Of a DNA stretch of 64,000 nucleotides, positions 22,791 through 36,709 are shown one piece after another; positions within the stretch are counted from its first letter, which is position 1; each line of letters starts with the position of its first letter. The stretch spans positions 19,037,432 to 19,101,431 of the forward strand of contig OY997592.1 of assembly GCA_963921825.1 (NCBI GenBank), in the 5' to 3' direction. The translations under genes were made by a program, and so were the position numbers. Below the pieces are notes generated by a model. It made no database searches. It saw only the letters and a list, made by a program, of their open reading frames with translations, and had not been told where the DNA came from. This stretch comes from Erodium maritimum. Its lineage: Eukaryota; Streptophyta; Magnoliopsida; Geraniales; Geraniaceae.

Positions 22791-23704
22791 ATTATAAAAC
22801 CTCATTTCTTGACATCACGTAGTTACAACCCAGTCCAGGCGTCCCCGAACTACATTGTACCCATTTGATGTCAACACCGTCACGCTCGACTACAGGGGCG
22901 CCCCTGAGTCGAGTCGCGACAACTTAAAAACGTTTCACACAGCAACACACAAACAGTATGCCAGTAATAACCGTAAGGCACATACACACAAACACAAACA
23001 GGACTCAAAACACTACGGGTCTACACACGGTTTCCGACTTGCGTACCCAACGCACAACGGGACTTTACTGACTCGACTCTCCCCACCTAATTGACGTACA
23101 GTCCGAGGTGTGAAACCTCGAGCTCCCACGCCCCAAATTCAGTAGAACCGAACCCGGAACGCGAACGTTTAAGACAATAAAACACTTTCAAACCTTTTAA
23201 ATAAATCGCTTTAAAACCACCATTTAGTTAATCAAAATAATAATTTACAACTCAAAAGTACATCCCAACAAGCGGACAAAATACAAGGCGTACGTCGCTA
23301 GACTCAAAAAGGAAACCCGGACTCCCGCTCCTAGCTCTTCAAGCTTCGAGAGCTCACCTAGTCCGTCCCGCGACCAGTACCTGTAGGAAAAGCAGCTAGG
23401 GGTGAGCGTTCGCTCACCACCACGGATAACAGACTGACTACGGCATACTAGTAGACAAAGTTGGTAACACCCACAACAACCCAACACCGGGCACTACTAT
23501 CCCCCAACTCAAGTAACCCAACTGACACACAAACTGTTACTTTCCTCAACCGCCTCAACACCCGGACACGTAATGTAGACCCGACAAACCGATTACGACT
23601 TCCTCCAAAGACACGAAAGATAACCACGCAACACCCAAGACCACAAAGGATCGCACACCAAACAAGATCGCAAAGGACCGCACTCCAGCTGCTCCGTCCC
23701 CACG

Positions 23705-23924
23705 CACTTTTCCCAACACGACGGTTGGATCAGGCGGCCGACCTATCGCACTTTTCCCAACACGACAGTTGGATCAGGCGGTCGACCTGTCACACTTTTC
23801 CCGACACCCAATCAGATCAGGCTGTCGACATGTCGCACTTTTCCTAACACGACGGTTGGATCAGGAGGTCGACCTGTCGCACTTATCCCGACACGTAGTC
23901 GGATAAGGCTGTCGACCTGTCACA
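23705..23924 (+). repeat. 44-bp minisatellite, five units (Tekay-A 5' LTR)
   Basis: Counterpart of 15419-15638. Confidence 0.82.
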
Positions 23925-23999
23925 CCCCAACCCCAGGTAACCACAATCACAATCACAAGCAAGGTTCAACAACAACAACAACATCGGTTTAACACTCCA

Positions 24000-24495
24000 C
24001 AGGCACTCATTGCCACCCACGACACCAACAGTAAAACACGAGCTCAACGACACCACGGGCACTCATGGCCACCCAAGACACACCAACAGCAAAATACGGG
24101 TTTAACAACCCCACGGGCACTCATGGCCACCCAAGACACACCAACAGTGAGACACGGGTTCAACAACCCCACAGGCACTCATGGCCACCCAAGACACACC
24201 AACAGTGAGACACGGGTTCAACAACCCCACAGGCACTCATGGCCACCCAAGACACACCAATAGTAAAATACGGGTTTGACAACCCCACGGGCACTCATGG
24301 CCACCCAAGACACACCAACAATGACGACACGGGCTCAACAACCCCACAGGCACTCATGGCCACCCAAGACACACCAACAGTAAAGATACGGGCTCAACAA
24401 CCCCACGGGCACTCATGGCCACCCAAGACACACCAACAGTGAGACACGGGTTCAACAACCCCACGGGCACTCATGGCCACCCAAGACACAAATTA
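24000..24495 (+). repeat. 58-bp minisatellite, nine units (Tekay-A 5' LTR)
   Basis: Nine tandem copies of the unit with GGCACTCATGGCCACCCAAG, against four in the other LTR. Confidence 0.85.
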
Positions 24496-26180
24496 AACAA
24501 TCAACCTCCGGGCATAACCAAATGCCTCCAGTAATTCCAATATCGATAAGTTCACTACTCCTACGACACTACTAAGTGTCACATGCATTTCTATTGTTCG
24601 ATACGTTCCCGTATCATACGACACCACCCGGTGTCGCCTGCCTTTCTATTGTTCGATAAACTTACTTAACCCACGACACCCAAGTGTGTCACATACATTT
24701 CTACTGTTAACTTTCCCTAGTCAGGGCGAGATCCGGCTACTTTTCCCTACCTCGTATGCTTTCCCCAAAAGCTCACAACCAAGCTCCGGCGTGATCAAGA
24801 TCACTCGCCTAGCTTTCCCTTTCCTCTGTCGGTGGCACGATCTAAGAAGAACACAATTTAAAACACTTTTAAGCTTGCATGCATAAACTGAATTTTAATA
24901 AACTTGACGCCCAAATGTAACCCCGACAATGTCGATCACTCCCAAACTTCCCAATTACTCGACATTTTCGATAATGGGCCCGGAAAGGCCCGTTTTGCCC
25001 GACCCAAAGAATCTACCCGGGATTGGAAAACATCATTCCGAGGCTCCGAAAATTCCCGTTTTTGTTTCTATGGTCTTAGAATAATTCAAGGGTTCCTATG
25101 CACTCGACGGAATCAGTTTCCGACTTCCGAGTAATTTAATTCGCGTTTAAAGTTTCTAAACCCGTCAATTACAACTTTTACAATTTAATTCCAAATTTCG
25201 ATCCGGGTGTGGTTTAACGACTTGGGGATCGTCCTAAACCATCCGAACACGAAAACCCCTTACCCGAGTGTGTGGGACCCACCCGGCCATCCTTGGCCGT
25301 GGGTGGCTAGGGCCGGTTTTGGGCCGATCCACCATGGTGGTGGCCGGTCCTAGCTCCGGCCAGCCACCCCATGGTCCGGCCAGCCACCATACACGGTGGC
25401 CGGAGCTCCCCCGAGCCTCCGGTCACCGGAAAACGTCCAATCTTCGTCCCAAAACGTCTCCAACGAACCCCACACCTCAACTCAACCACAAACCACTAGT
25501 TTTAACCCAAACCCTAACTTTTAAACTTAACAAAACAAAAATCGGATAGTTTCTCACGGTAGAGAATGTCGATGGGAGTTCGATTCCTTGATCGTTGAGA
25601 CGATCCACCGGTTAGATAGTCGGGAAACTAGCAAACCCTAAACACCCCCTTCTCTTTTCTCTCTCCCTTTCTTCCTTTTTTTTGAGTTGTGGCCGAACAC
25701 ACCTCCACCTTTTTTTTGAGTTGTGGCCGAACACACCTCCAACTTATTCACACCTCCACCTTCTCTCATTTTCGAAAATATCTTCTACATATTTTTCAGT
25801 CAGATTCGCGAAATTCGGCCGTTTGGGGCCCGAACGAGCACTTTTTCCAAGAAACTACGAAACTTCACGGGCTACAAGGAAACGGCTCAACTAAGACTGC
25901 TGTGACGACGTCTAAGCTTTTTGGATCCAAAACGGACCTCGAACGGACCAAAACGTCGCTCGGTTGACTTTTCCAGCGAAAAGTCAACCTTTCCCAAATT
26001 GGTCAGAAAGTTGCCCTGAGTCCCCCAGAACTCACTTTGGTCGATATCGGGGTCAACTTAAGTCCGGTATGACCCTCGGGGTCAGAATTAGGTTCATTTA
26101 CTTGTCTGCCTAAATTTTTTAAATTTTCATGTTTTTCGCCGATTTGATTGGCGTTGACCGGGAGTGGTTCTTACATTAAT

Positions 26181-26731
26181 TATCCGTTTTATAATTTATG
26201 AACGCTCATGTGGCACGTTAATGTGCCCAGTTAGGTATGTTTAGTATCCAAAGATTGAAAACATACTTAATTGTAGTATGTTAGTTTCCAATTACGTGAA
26301 ATTATTTTGAGCATCAATTATGTTTATGTTTAGTATATATTGTTGTTAAACCCAAAGGTGAACTTCAATATGATACATGATTGTTTTAAATGATGTTTAT
26401 GAACCTGTATTATAGATTAAGTTTATTACTCAAGGCAATAATGTGTGAGCATGTAGTATCCATATTGAAGCATTTATTTTTTATTCTTTCGTTCACACGA
26501 CACATTTGTTATTAAGTTTAATTTCTTTAAATGGTGTGAGTAAGTTCAGTTTCAACTTAGTAATCTGAATCTTGATTCAACACTCTTAAGTGAGAAATAT
26601 GTTGCTTTTCTAAATACTAGCAACACTGAGGGGAGATCTTTCCATGAAGCTTGAGAAAGATTTAACAAATTAAGCCTAATGTTTGTGTGAATGAATGTAG
26701 CAAACAACCTTAACTCCACGCCTAATGTAAG
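26181..26731 (+). mobile_element. Copia-2, third segment (leader end and gag start)
   Basis: Copia leader followed near 26560-26710 by gag similarity related to the copia-1 gag relic. It is interrupted by the 26732-29860 solo LTR. Fossil. Confidence 0.6.
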
Positions 26732-27352
26732 TGTCACGCCCCAATTTCAGTAAACCGAACTCAGGACGTGAACTTTTAAAACAATAAAACATTTTGGAAC
26801 CTTTCACATTAAATCACTTTAAAAACACCAATTGTTCAACAAAATAATTCTTACAACTTAAAACACGTCCCAACAAGTGGACAAAAGTATGGTATCCGTC
26901 GCTAGACTCAAAATAAACCCAGAATCCCGCTCCTAGCTCTTCAAGCTTCGGAAGCTCACCTAGTCCAACCTGCGACCAGTACCTGTAGGAAAAGTAGCTA
27001 GGGGTGAGCGTTCGCTCACCACCACGGATAACAGACTGACTACGGTATAATTAGCAGACAAAGCCGGTAACACCAACAACCAACTCAACACCGGGGACCA
27101 CTATCCCCCAAAACTCAAGTAACTTAATTGACACACAACCCGTTACTTCCTCAACAGACTCAACACTCGGACTCGTAATGTAGACCCAACACAACGATCA
27201 CGACCTCTTCCAAGGGCTCAAAAAACCATCACGCAAACCCAAGATCACAAAGGATCGCACCCCAAACAAGATCACAAAGGATCGCATACCAGCTGCTCAG
27301 TACCTCCCTCACGCCCTTTACCAATCTCAATCAGGTCAGGCGGTTGACCTAT

Positions 27353-27562
27353 CGCAATTCCTCGACACAAAGTCGGATCAGGCTGTCGACCTGTCGCAAT
27401 TCATCGACACAAAGTCGGATCAGGCTGCGACCTATCGCAGTTCATCGACATAAAGTCGGATCAGGCTGTCGACCTATCACAATTCATTGACACAAAGTCG
27501 GATCAGGCTGTCGACCTATCGCAATTCATCGACACAAAGTCGGATCAGGCTGTCGACCTATC
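27353..27562 (+). repeat. 42-bp minisatellite, five units
   Basis: Units of the type CAATTCATCGACACAAAGTC then GGATCAGGCTGTCGACCTAT. A close relative of the 48-bp array in the first solo LTR, but with a shorter unit. Confidence 0.8.
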
Positions 27563-27754
27563 ACACTCACAACCCCAAACCACACACGCGCGTCCATGAC
27601 CCCTTTGTTGTCGGGCGGGCCCCCTACCCCGTCTGAACATGCAGACGTGTGTGCTCGTGGACCCCCGTTTCATGAAGCGGGCCCCCAACATCAGGTAACC
27701 ACAATCACAATCACAAACAAAGTTCAACAAACAGCAACAACACAAGTTCAGCAC

Positions 27755-28275
27755 TCCACAGGCACTCATGGCCACCCAAGACACCAACCGTAAAACACGG
27801 ACTCAACAACCCCACATGCACTCACGGCCTCCCAAGATACACCAACAGTAACTCACGGGCTCAACAACCCTACGGGCACTCACGGCCTCTCAAAACCACC
27901 GACAGTAACTCACGGGCTCAACAACCCCACGGGCACTCACGACCTCTCAAAACCACCAACGGTAAAGACACGGGTTCAACAACCCCAAGGGCACTCATGA
28001 CCACCCAAGACATCAACAGTAAAACACGGGCTCTCATGGCCACCCAAGACACAACGGTAAAACACGGGCTCTCATGGCCACCCAAGACACAACGGTAAAA
28101 CACGGGCTCTCATGGCTACCCAAGACACAACGGTAAAGCACGGGCCCTCATGGCCACTCAAGACACAACAGTAAAGCACAGGCTCTCATGGCCACTCAAG
28201 ACACAACAGTAAAGTGCGGGCTCTCATGGCCACCCAAGACATAACAATAAAACACGGGCTCTCATGGCCACCCAA
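27755..28275 (+). repeat. GGCACTCATGGCCACCC minisatellite, mixed unit lengths
   Basis: A run of about 58-bp units passes into shorter units of about 38 bp built around GGGCTCTCATGGCCACCCAA, giving roughly a dozen in all. Confidence 0.75.
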
Positions 28276-29865
28276 GACACAAATAATCAAACAACCTCTG
28301 GCATAACCAATGCCTCCAACAGTTCTAATATCAACAGTTTCACAATCAACCTCCGGGCATGGTCATATGCCTCCAGTACTCCTAATATCGATAAGTTCAC
28401 AATCAACCTCCGGGCATGGTCATATGCCTCCAGTAGTTCTAATAACGCTAAGTTCTCTACTCCTACGACACTACTAAGTGTCTCATGCATTTCCAATATT
28501 CGATACGTTCCCGTATCATGCATTTCTAATATTCGATAACCTACTTAGCCCACGACACCCCGGTGTCACATGCAATTCTACTGTTAACTTTCCCTAGTCA
28601 GGGCCGAGATCCGGCTACTTTTCCCTAACTCGTGCGTGTTCTCCAAAAGCCAACCAACGAGCTCCGGCGTGATCTCAGTCACTCGCCTAGCTTTCCTTTC
28701 CCTCGGTCTGCAGCACGATCTAAAAGAACACAAATTTAGGGCACTTTTAAACTCGTAGGAACAAACTGAAATTCAATAAACTTAACGCCCAAACGTAACC
28801 CCGACAATGTCGATCACTCCCAAACTTCCCAATTACTCGACATTGTCGATAAAGGACTCAGAAAAGTCCGATTCGCCCGACATGGCGAATCTGCCCGGGT
28901 TTTGGAAACGCCCTTCCGGGGCTCCGAAAATTCCCGTTTTTGTTTCTACGGTCTTAGAATAATTCAAGGGTTCCTAGGCACTCGACGGAATCGAATTCTG
29001 ACTTCCGAGTCATTTAATTACGTTTAAAATCTCGACCCAAAATTTCCGACTTCTCACGAATTATAAACCCTAATTCCCTATTTCTCAATACAAGGTATGG
29101 CAATCCACGAGACAAATAAAAAAAAGAGGATTAAGAAACCAACTCCTCAGTCAAATACCTGCTGCTCCTTGTTTCATCTCTTTAATGACCACATACAAGA
29201 ACACTGTAGTTGCTCTTGATCTCCCATGGTCAATAAATCTAAAAACAAAATGGTTGCCTTTTTCTTAAAAATAGAAACCTCCACACGAGCAATAAATGAG
29301 CTTGCTGCCACACGATTTCTATGCTCCTCTCACAACCACAACATTTCTTGTATCAAGAATGAAAATAGCAAGCAATAAATGACATCCACTGCCACACAAC
29401 GCAGCCAAGGAAGCTAAGACCAAACCCCACCTTTTTCTTGATATTTTGCTCACAACCACACAAGAACTCTCCTTGATTCCCGCGGCATCAATAAGAGAGA
29501 CCACCAACCAAGCTTTCTTGATTTCTCTCTATAGACAAGGAGTTGCCGCACCTCTCTGTCAAAGATGTGAAGCCGCCTCTCTCACTTTCAGAACATGCTC
29601 CTCTGTACAAGACCTAATCCCCTTAAATTCTTACTCTTTCTAACCTTTAAATGAGCCAACAGCAACTACCAAAGGGCTTAAAAAGCTTGGGCCCAAGGAC
29701 ATGGGCTTAGTTTGGAGCCAAACATTAGGACCAAATTATTCATTTATATAAATATTTTTTTTTCGTTTGTTCCAAAAATCAACCTGCTTTTCAACCACGA
29801 CGTTCCAGTCGAACAATTTGTTTAAATAATAAATCTTTTAACCGGGGGGCGGTCTTTACAGTAAG

Positions 29866-31373
29866 TGAAGCTATTAAGAAATTTATGAAATTTTTGGACA
29901 ATAGCTCTTAGTAGAGTTGACTGATAAGTCGTTTAATGGGACATTAATGGGTACATTAACCACCATGAAATTTGATGGTTCTTGTACCATTCATGAGCAT
30001 ATTATCGAAAACAATATTGCAGCAAGATTAATGAAGACCATGAGAATGGAAGTAAATGAAAAATTTCCTAGTAACATTTATGCTTAATTCCCTAGTTTTG
30101 AGTATAGTACATTTTTACGTATATTTTAATACTCAAAAGTTAAATGGAATGTGCATGAATTATAAATTATGTCCATTCAAGAGGAAGTAAGTGGAAAATC
30201 ATTTAGCTAACCTCATTGGTCATAATGGAGCTAGAAATAAACAATGGAAGAAAGTGAAAAGGGAAATCAAGGACCATAAAGACTGGAACAATCATTTATC
30301 CAAATCCACAGATCGAACGCTATCAGAAATTCCGTGCTAATCGTAAGATATGATTCGAAAGATGGGGTAAGTTTATTGCTTCATTATGTTTCGAATCAAA
30401 TTTAACTAAAGTTTCTTATGATATTTTGTGAATTGATTGTGTTGACATAACGTATGTTTCAATAACGATGCAAGTTTTTATTTATTTATTTATTTATGAC
30501 TTTTATGTTATTTTTAATGTCTCACATTTGAGTTTCCAAACTTGATAAAGTTGGGTATTTTTTTGGGAAAGGTGTTTTAGTTCGTTCAAATAAAATCTCT
30601 TTATGAGTTTTGAGATTTTATGATAATTTGTATAAACTAAATATTAATACCCTTTTAGTTCGCTCAAGCAAAATTTCTTTTATGAGTTTTAGGATTTTAT
30701 GATGATTTGTATAAACTAATTACTGATGCCCTTTTGCTGAGACTCTCTAAACCTTGCATCCTAATGTTGGCACTAAATATGATTTACTTAATGAATACTT
30801 TGTTTATTTGTGGCATAACGTTTGAGTCATATATCTAAGGAAATGATTGAAGGTTAATAAAGAATGAAACCTTTCATGATTTGGATTTATTTGATCTTGA
30901 ATTTTTTGTGTTTAATGCATTTAGGGAAAGCACACATGACACATACTTACAAAAGTAGTCACAAGAAGCATATACACACTGCTATTTATGGGGTTTAATG
31001 ATCTATCATTTTGATAGGTAAAAATATTTTATCACTTTTATTGATGATTCTTGCGTTACAATTGTGTCTAATTATTGCATGACAAATCTCAACCGTTAGA
31101 TATCCTTGAGGTGTATTTGAATGATGTTGAAATACAATTAGACAAAAAGGGTGAGAATTATTAAGAGATGGTGATTACAAAACTTATTATGAAAGTGGAT
31201 AGTGTCTGATCCATTTTCTAAGTTCCTGAAAGGTTGTGGTATAATATGAAATACACCAACATAATGATGTTGCAAAAGGCATAATTGTACCTTAATGCAT
31301 ATGGTTAGTGGGAGCTTGGAATAAAGATTCAAGAAGTTAGAGTGCATGTTTGTTTGTCTCCATCTTCTTCTCA
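29866..31373 (+). mobile_element. Copia-2, fourth segment (gag to integrase start)
   Basis: It resumes directly after the solo LTR's target duplication. Gag-like wording occurs near 29960-30200. Copia protease/integrase N-terminal similarity, including a degenerate YLWH-x-H-SKE-type zinc region, occurs near 30540-30940. It is interrupted at 31373 by the next Tekay-like LTR. Fossil with many interruptions. Confidence 0.6.
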
Positions 31374-33290
31374 TGTCACACCCCAATTTCAGTAAACCGA
31401 ACTCAGGACGTGAACCTTTAAAACAATAAAACATTTTGAAACCTCTTACATTAAATCACTTTAAAAACACCATTTGTTCAACAAAATAATATTTACAACT
31501 TAAAATACGTCCCAACAAGTGGACAAAAGTATGGTATCCGTCGCTATACTCAAAATAAACCCAGAATCCCGCTCCTAGCTCTTCAAGCTTCAGAAGCTCA
31601 CCTAGTCCAACCTGCGACCGGTACCTGTAGGAAAAGCAGCTAGGGGTGAGCGTTCGCTCACCACCACGGATAACAGACTGACTACGGCATACTTAGCAGA
31701 CAATGCCGGTAACACCGACAACAAACTCAACACCGGGGAACACCATCCCCAACCCAAGTACTCCGACTGAACACACACCCACTGTTACCTTCCTTGACCA
31801 ATTCAACACTCTGACACGCAAAGTAGACCCGACACAACGATCACGACCTCTTCCAAGGACTCAAAAGAAAGCTACGCAACACCAAACAAGATCACAAAGG
31901 ATCGCACACCAAACAAGATCACAAAGGATCGCAAACTAGCTGACAACTGCTCCGTGCCAAGAACGCTCGCAACCTCCCGAGACTCTAACTCGGCCAGGCC
32001 AGCCAAAGAACGCTCGTAACTTCCCAAGACTCTAACTCGGTCAGGCCAGCCGAAGAATGCTCGCAACCTCCCGAGACTCTAACTCGGTCAGGCCAGCCGA
32101 AGAATGCTCGCAACTTACCGAGACTCTAACTCGTAAGCCAGCCAAAGAATGCTCACAAACCCAAACCACACACGCGCGGCCAGGACCCCTTTATTGACGG
32201 GCGGGCCCCCTACCCCGTCTGAACATGCAGACGCGTGTTCTCGTGGACCCCCGTTTCATGAAGCGGGCCCCCAACCTCAGGTAACCACAAACACAATCAC
32301 AAGAAAGTTCAATAACCAGTAACAACACAGGTTTAACACTCACAGGCACTCATGGCCACCAAGACACCAACAGTAAAACTCGGACTCAACAGCTCCACAG
32401 GCACTCACGGCCTCCCAAGACACACCAACAGTAACTCACGGGCTCAACAACCCCACGGGCACTCACGGCCACTCAAACCACCAACAGTAACTCACGGGCT
32501 CAACAACCCCACAGGCACTCACGACCTCTCAAAACTACCAACAGTCACTCACGGGCTCAACAACCCTACAGGCACTCACGGCCTCCCAAGACACACAGAC
32601 AGTAACTCACGGGCTCAACAACCCCACAGGCACTCACGGCCGCCCAAAACACACCGACAACAAAGACACGGGTTCAACAACCCCACGGGCACTCATGGCC
32701 TCCCAAAACACCAAAGGTAAAGATGCGGGTTCAACAACCCTACAGGCACTCACGACCTCCCAAAACACATCGACAATAAAGACACGGGTTCAACAACCCC
32801 ACGGGCACTCACGGCCACCCAAAACTCAACAATAATAGCACGGGCTCTCAAGGCCACCCAAGACTCAACAATAATAGCACGGGCTCTCAAGGCCACCCAA
32901 GACTCAACCATAATAGCACGGGCTCTCAAGGCCACCAAAGACACAAAAATACAAAATCAACCTCCGGCATAACCAATGCCTCCAACAGTCCTAATATCAA
33001 CAGTTTCACAATCAACCTCCGGGCATGGTCATATGCCTCCAGTAATTCTAGTATCGCTAAGTTCACTGCTCCTACGACACTAAACAGTGTCACATGCATT
33101 TCCAATATTCACTACGTTCCCGTATCATGCCTTTCTAATATTCGATAAAATTACTTAACCCACGACACCCCGGTGTCAAATGCAATTCTACTGTTAACTT
33201 TCCCTAGTCACGACCGAGATCTGGCTACTTTTCCCTACCTCGTGCGTGTTCTCCCAAAAGACAACCAACGAGCTCCGGTGATGATCTCAG
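31374..33290 (-). mobile_element. Tekay-like LTR, left part
   Basis: Starts TGTCACACCCC inside copia-2, carries the conserved inverted repeat at 31645-31662, and runs colinear with the other LTRs to 33290, where copia-3 lies. The rest may lie beyond the window. Its first minisatellite (about 31955-32160, near 47 bp, GAATGCTCGCAACCTCCCGA) differs from Tekay-A but matches the block at 62405-62520 in Tekay-C. A second array (about 32335-32945) is of the GGCACTCACGGCC type. Confidence 0.8.
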
Positions 33291-34998
33291 TGTTGGGTCT
33301 CGAGGTAGGGTTGGAGATGAACCAACTCGCAGCGGAAAATCAATGAAAACCAAGAGACAATTAAAACCATGAAACAACTAACAAAGAATGGATTAACAAG
33401 AGAAAAATTCAGCACTAGTTCTTACCAAAACAAGAACACCGGTTAACGAATGATTGGCTTAAGTCTCCAAGACGCCTACGTATCCACATGGGAATCAAAG
33501 CCACGTAGTTCTTCTCTTTGAGGACTCAAGAACACAAAGATGGAGGTGGAAACTAGCCAAACCCGAAATGGCCATGGAAGAGGGAGAGAAAATGTGTTTC
33601 CTATTCTTGTCTTGTGTTTCCTATTCTTGTCTTGTGTTTGTTATGTTGAAAAAAGATGACTTAAACATAACAAAACCCATACTTGTCCAACTAAAGGCAT
33701 GGGACAAGTATGGTGTCAAGTAAGGTGTATATAGGACAAAGTATGGCAAGACAAGATTGGGTTAGGTGGTGAATCACCAACACCTTAATCCTTGTCTTGC
33801 TTACTTAGTACTAATTAATCAAGACTTGATTAATTAGTTCTATGGGCCTTGGTTGCATGGGCCTTTCATGGGCCTCTTGGAACATGGCCCGTGGCCATTT
33901 CTAACGAGGTCCCGTGATTCGCTCATCGCCTCCAAGCCTTCCATACCGGAAATGTCCAACATTATCCGACGCGATCAATCCCAAGACTCCAAGCCTTGTC
34001 TCGATCCGTAAAGTCCTATTCACGTACGGGCACATGACCCAAAACCCAGTTTTGGTCATGTCCCGAGACAACTCCCTTTTGGCCATTCTCCATAAATATG
34101 TCAATGAGTTTCATCCTCCGGTGTGACCCTTAGGTTTATGCATGTCAATAGATCAACGTAAAATCCCATTTTACTTGATCCTATTTAATTGGCAACTAAC
34201 GAGACTTTAGTATTGCCTGACACTACATAACGAATCGACCCTGTCGATTCTAACCTTTCCGTCGTCCTTGTCATTATCCTTTTATCTCTGATATCCTGAT
34301 TGAGATAAGGCATAGAGCCGTCATCCTTATTATTCTCAATCACCGTTCCTTGATATGTGAGATGACTGAAGATATGATACCCAGTATCATGTGCATGGCC
34401 ATGCTATTCTTCCAGTCACTCTCGATCAAGTGGCCGAGAACCGATATCTTTCCCATACCTTAGTATGAGGGACAAATCCCTTAGCCGTCTTTCGTGTCAC
34501 TCATGTAGCCCGTCCCCAAGCCAATCCTGGCCGTTATGGAAGCCCTGTTACGGACAACGTTAGGCTCAGGTCAAACTCAGTTGTTGACTACATAGCGATC
34601 ACAAAGACTCCTTGGTCTAAGGATACATGACAAGCTACAACACTGAATATGTTCATGACTTAATCCATGGCACATATTCAGGGCGGGTCGTCCAATATCA
34701 TGTCCCACATGATATCTATGATCAGACTCCGGAATCCCATTCCAATGACTAACAGAACGTAAGCCATAAAGAGCCATCTTTCATACTAGTCGCTTCCAGT
34801 GAAGCTTTGTTGACTAGGGACCCATCGAGTGTGATCTATCTCGATCTATGGTTCTATTCGCATGGTGGGCATAGATCAGAGCACACATCGATATATTACT
34901 CCAACACATAAGTAATATAAAGCCGCTTTAATTTTATTGCTAACGATGATATATACATTTGGACATTTAGGATTGAACTACGGGCACTAAGACTAACA
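33291..34998 (-). repeat. Copia-3 3' LTR
   Basis: 1708 bp, from TGTTGGGTCTCG to GACTAACA on plus. The polypurine tract adjoins at 34999-35013 (GGGCAAGTGGGAGAT on minus). The target sequence at left is CTCAG. Confidence 0.8.
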
Positions 34999-35149
34999 AT
35001 CTCCCACTTGCCCTAGTTCCAATCTAAACTCCAATATGTCCCCATCGACTTTACATGTCTAACATGTTCAGGCAGTGACACTGCCTTAGTCAAAGGGTTG
35101 GCTATGTTATCATCTGTTGCAATATCGGTTATCTTCACTTCACCTCAGT

Positions 35150-36575
35150 TCAGTATTTATCTGATGAGGTGGATACGCCGCAGTACATGTTTGGATTTGT
35201 TATACGATCTAGGCTTTTAGCTTGCGCAATGACCCTTGTGTTGTCGCAAGATGGATTCACCGGGCTGGATGGGTTTTTAATTACACCCAGCCCTGCCATG
35301 AATTTCCAAATCCACATAGCCTCCTTAGCTGCCTCTGCAGCATCCATGTACTTGGCCTCTGTCGTAGATTCGACAATGATATCTTGCTTTACGCTCTCCC
35401 AGCTAAAGCTCTGCCATTCAGCGTAAACACATATCCTGATTGACTTCTAAAGTCATCTGGATTTGTCTTGGAAAACTAGCGTCTACTCATCCTTCGACGA
35501 CTAGTTCAGCATCATCTTTCCCCCGGGTTAGAATGATGTCTACTGGTACAACATAAGGCTTACGAGACGTCTGGTCTCATACATGTCATGGCATATATGA
35601 TCGATCCTGCCCCCAGGCGCATAGGATTCTCATCATCCTTTTCAGCTCATCAGGTGTCTTAGGATACTGAGTCTTGCTGAGATGAATGCCATGACTAGTG
35701 GGTAAGAGTCCTTTCTTTGAATCGAGCATTAAGAACCTACTCAATGCCTTGTTCACATAGGTTCCCTGACTTAAATCCAAGACCCTCTTGGTGCGATCTC
35801 TACATATCTTAATCCTTAAGATATGAGAAGCATCACCTAAGTCCTTTATTGAAAAACACTTCCTCAACCAAGCTTTAGTCTCGTGCAAGGTTGGGATGTC
35901 GTTTTCAATGAGAACCAGAAAGGTAATATTGCTCCCACTAGCCTTCTTATAAACGCAAGATTCATCCTCATTGTTGATTAAGCCAAATCCAATTACAGCT
36001 TCATCAAAACGAAGGATCCAACTCCGAGAAGTTCGTTTCAATCCATAAATGGATTTCAACAACTTATAAATCTTTCCTTTATTCTTCGGATCGTCAAAAC
36101 CTTTGGGTCGAGACATACAAACGTACTCAGTCAAATTTCCATTTAGGAAAGCGGTTTTGACATCCACTTGCCATATCTCGTAATTATGATACGCAGTTAT
36201 GTCAAGAAGAATTTGGATCGATTTTGACCATAGCCACTAAGGAGAAGGTTTCCTCATAGTCAATCCATTGGATCTGCCTATAACCTTTCGCCACCAGTTG
36301 AGCTTTGTAGGTCAGAGGGTTGCCGTCCATGTCCATCTTCACCTTGAAGATCCATTTGCATCCTATGGTCCTCACACCATTGATGGGATCAACCGGTTCC
36401 CAGACTCGGTTGTCCGACATGGATTGCATTTCCTCCCTCATGGCTCCCAGCCATAACTCGGAGTCGGGCCCATCCACGACTTCTTGAAGGGTGGCTGGAT
36501 CATCGTGATCCACCATGACTTCATTGTCACCTCCGGATACCATATCTTGGAGGTGGAAGATTGACCCTTTCAAAT
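35150..36575 (-). pseudogene. Copia-3 reverse transcriptase and RNase H relics
   Basis: RT wording includes LVAKGYRQIQWIDYEETFS, MDVKTAFLNGNLTE and SWILRFDEAVIGFG. An RNase H piece with EAAKEAMWIWKFM lies toward the LTR. Fossil. Confidence 0.8.
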
Positions 36576-36709
36576 CGCCTTGGACCTTCCGGAATTGTAA
36601 CAGGAATTGGTTCTCACTCTACGACAATCTCTGGCTCCTTTCTACTGGGTTGTCAATTGGTTTAGACAGATCTGTACCATCCTGAATTTCTTCGAGATGC
36701 ACAGTCCTC

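Larger units (their letters stand above)
14848..26175 (-). mobile_element. Tekay-A: full-length Tekay-like Ty3/gypsy element
   Basis: An 11,328-bp element has two LTRs, a recognisable gag-PR-RT-RH-INT-chromodomain order on the minus strand, and a perfect 5-bp target duplication TTAAT (14843-14847 and 26176-26180). The integrase C-terminus with an E-x-TWE...YPDLF chromodomain block and the long LTRs point to the Tekay/Del chromovirus clade. Coding is interrupted at about six places, so it is a fossil although its structure is complete. In the first 250 bp the LTRs show eight to ten differences by eye. That suggests an age of one to a few million years under usual plant rates, a rough estimate. 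Confidence 0.9.
23127..26175 (-). repeat. Tekay-A 5' LTR
   Basis: 3049 bp, matching 14848-17579 through its length. Most of the length difference equals the extra 58-bp minisatellite units. Confidence 0.88.
26732..29860 (-). mobile_element. Solo LTR (3.1 kb) of a Tekay-like element
   Basis: Runs TGTCACGCCCC to CTTTACA on plus with a perfect 5-bp duplication GTAAG (26727-26731 and 29861-29865). It shares R/U5-side sequence with Tekay-A, including the conserved inverted repeat at 27003-27020. From about 29090 to its right end (the element's U3 side) it is unlike the other Tekay-like LTRs here. No internal region remains. Confidence 0.88.

Noticed and set aside
29090-29850. Separate insertion inside the second solo LTR
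   Set aside because: No target duplication or terminal repeats were found around it, and the LTR's outer end and GTAAG duplication are intact. A divergent U3 is the simpler reading.
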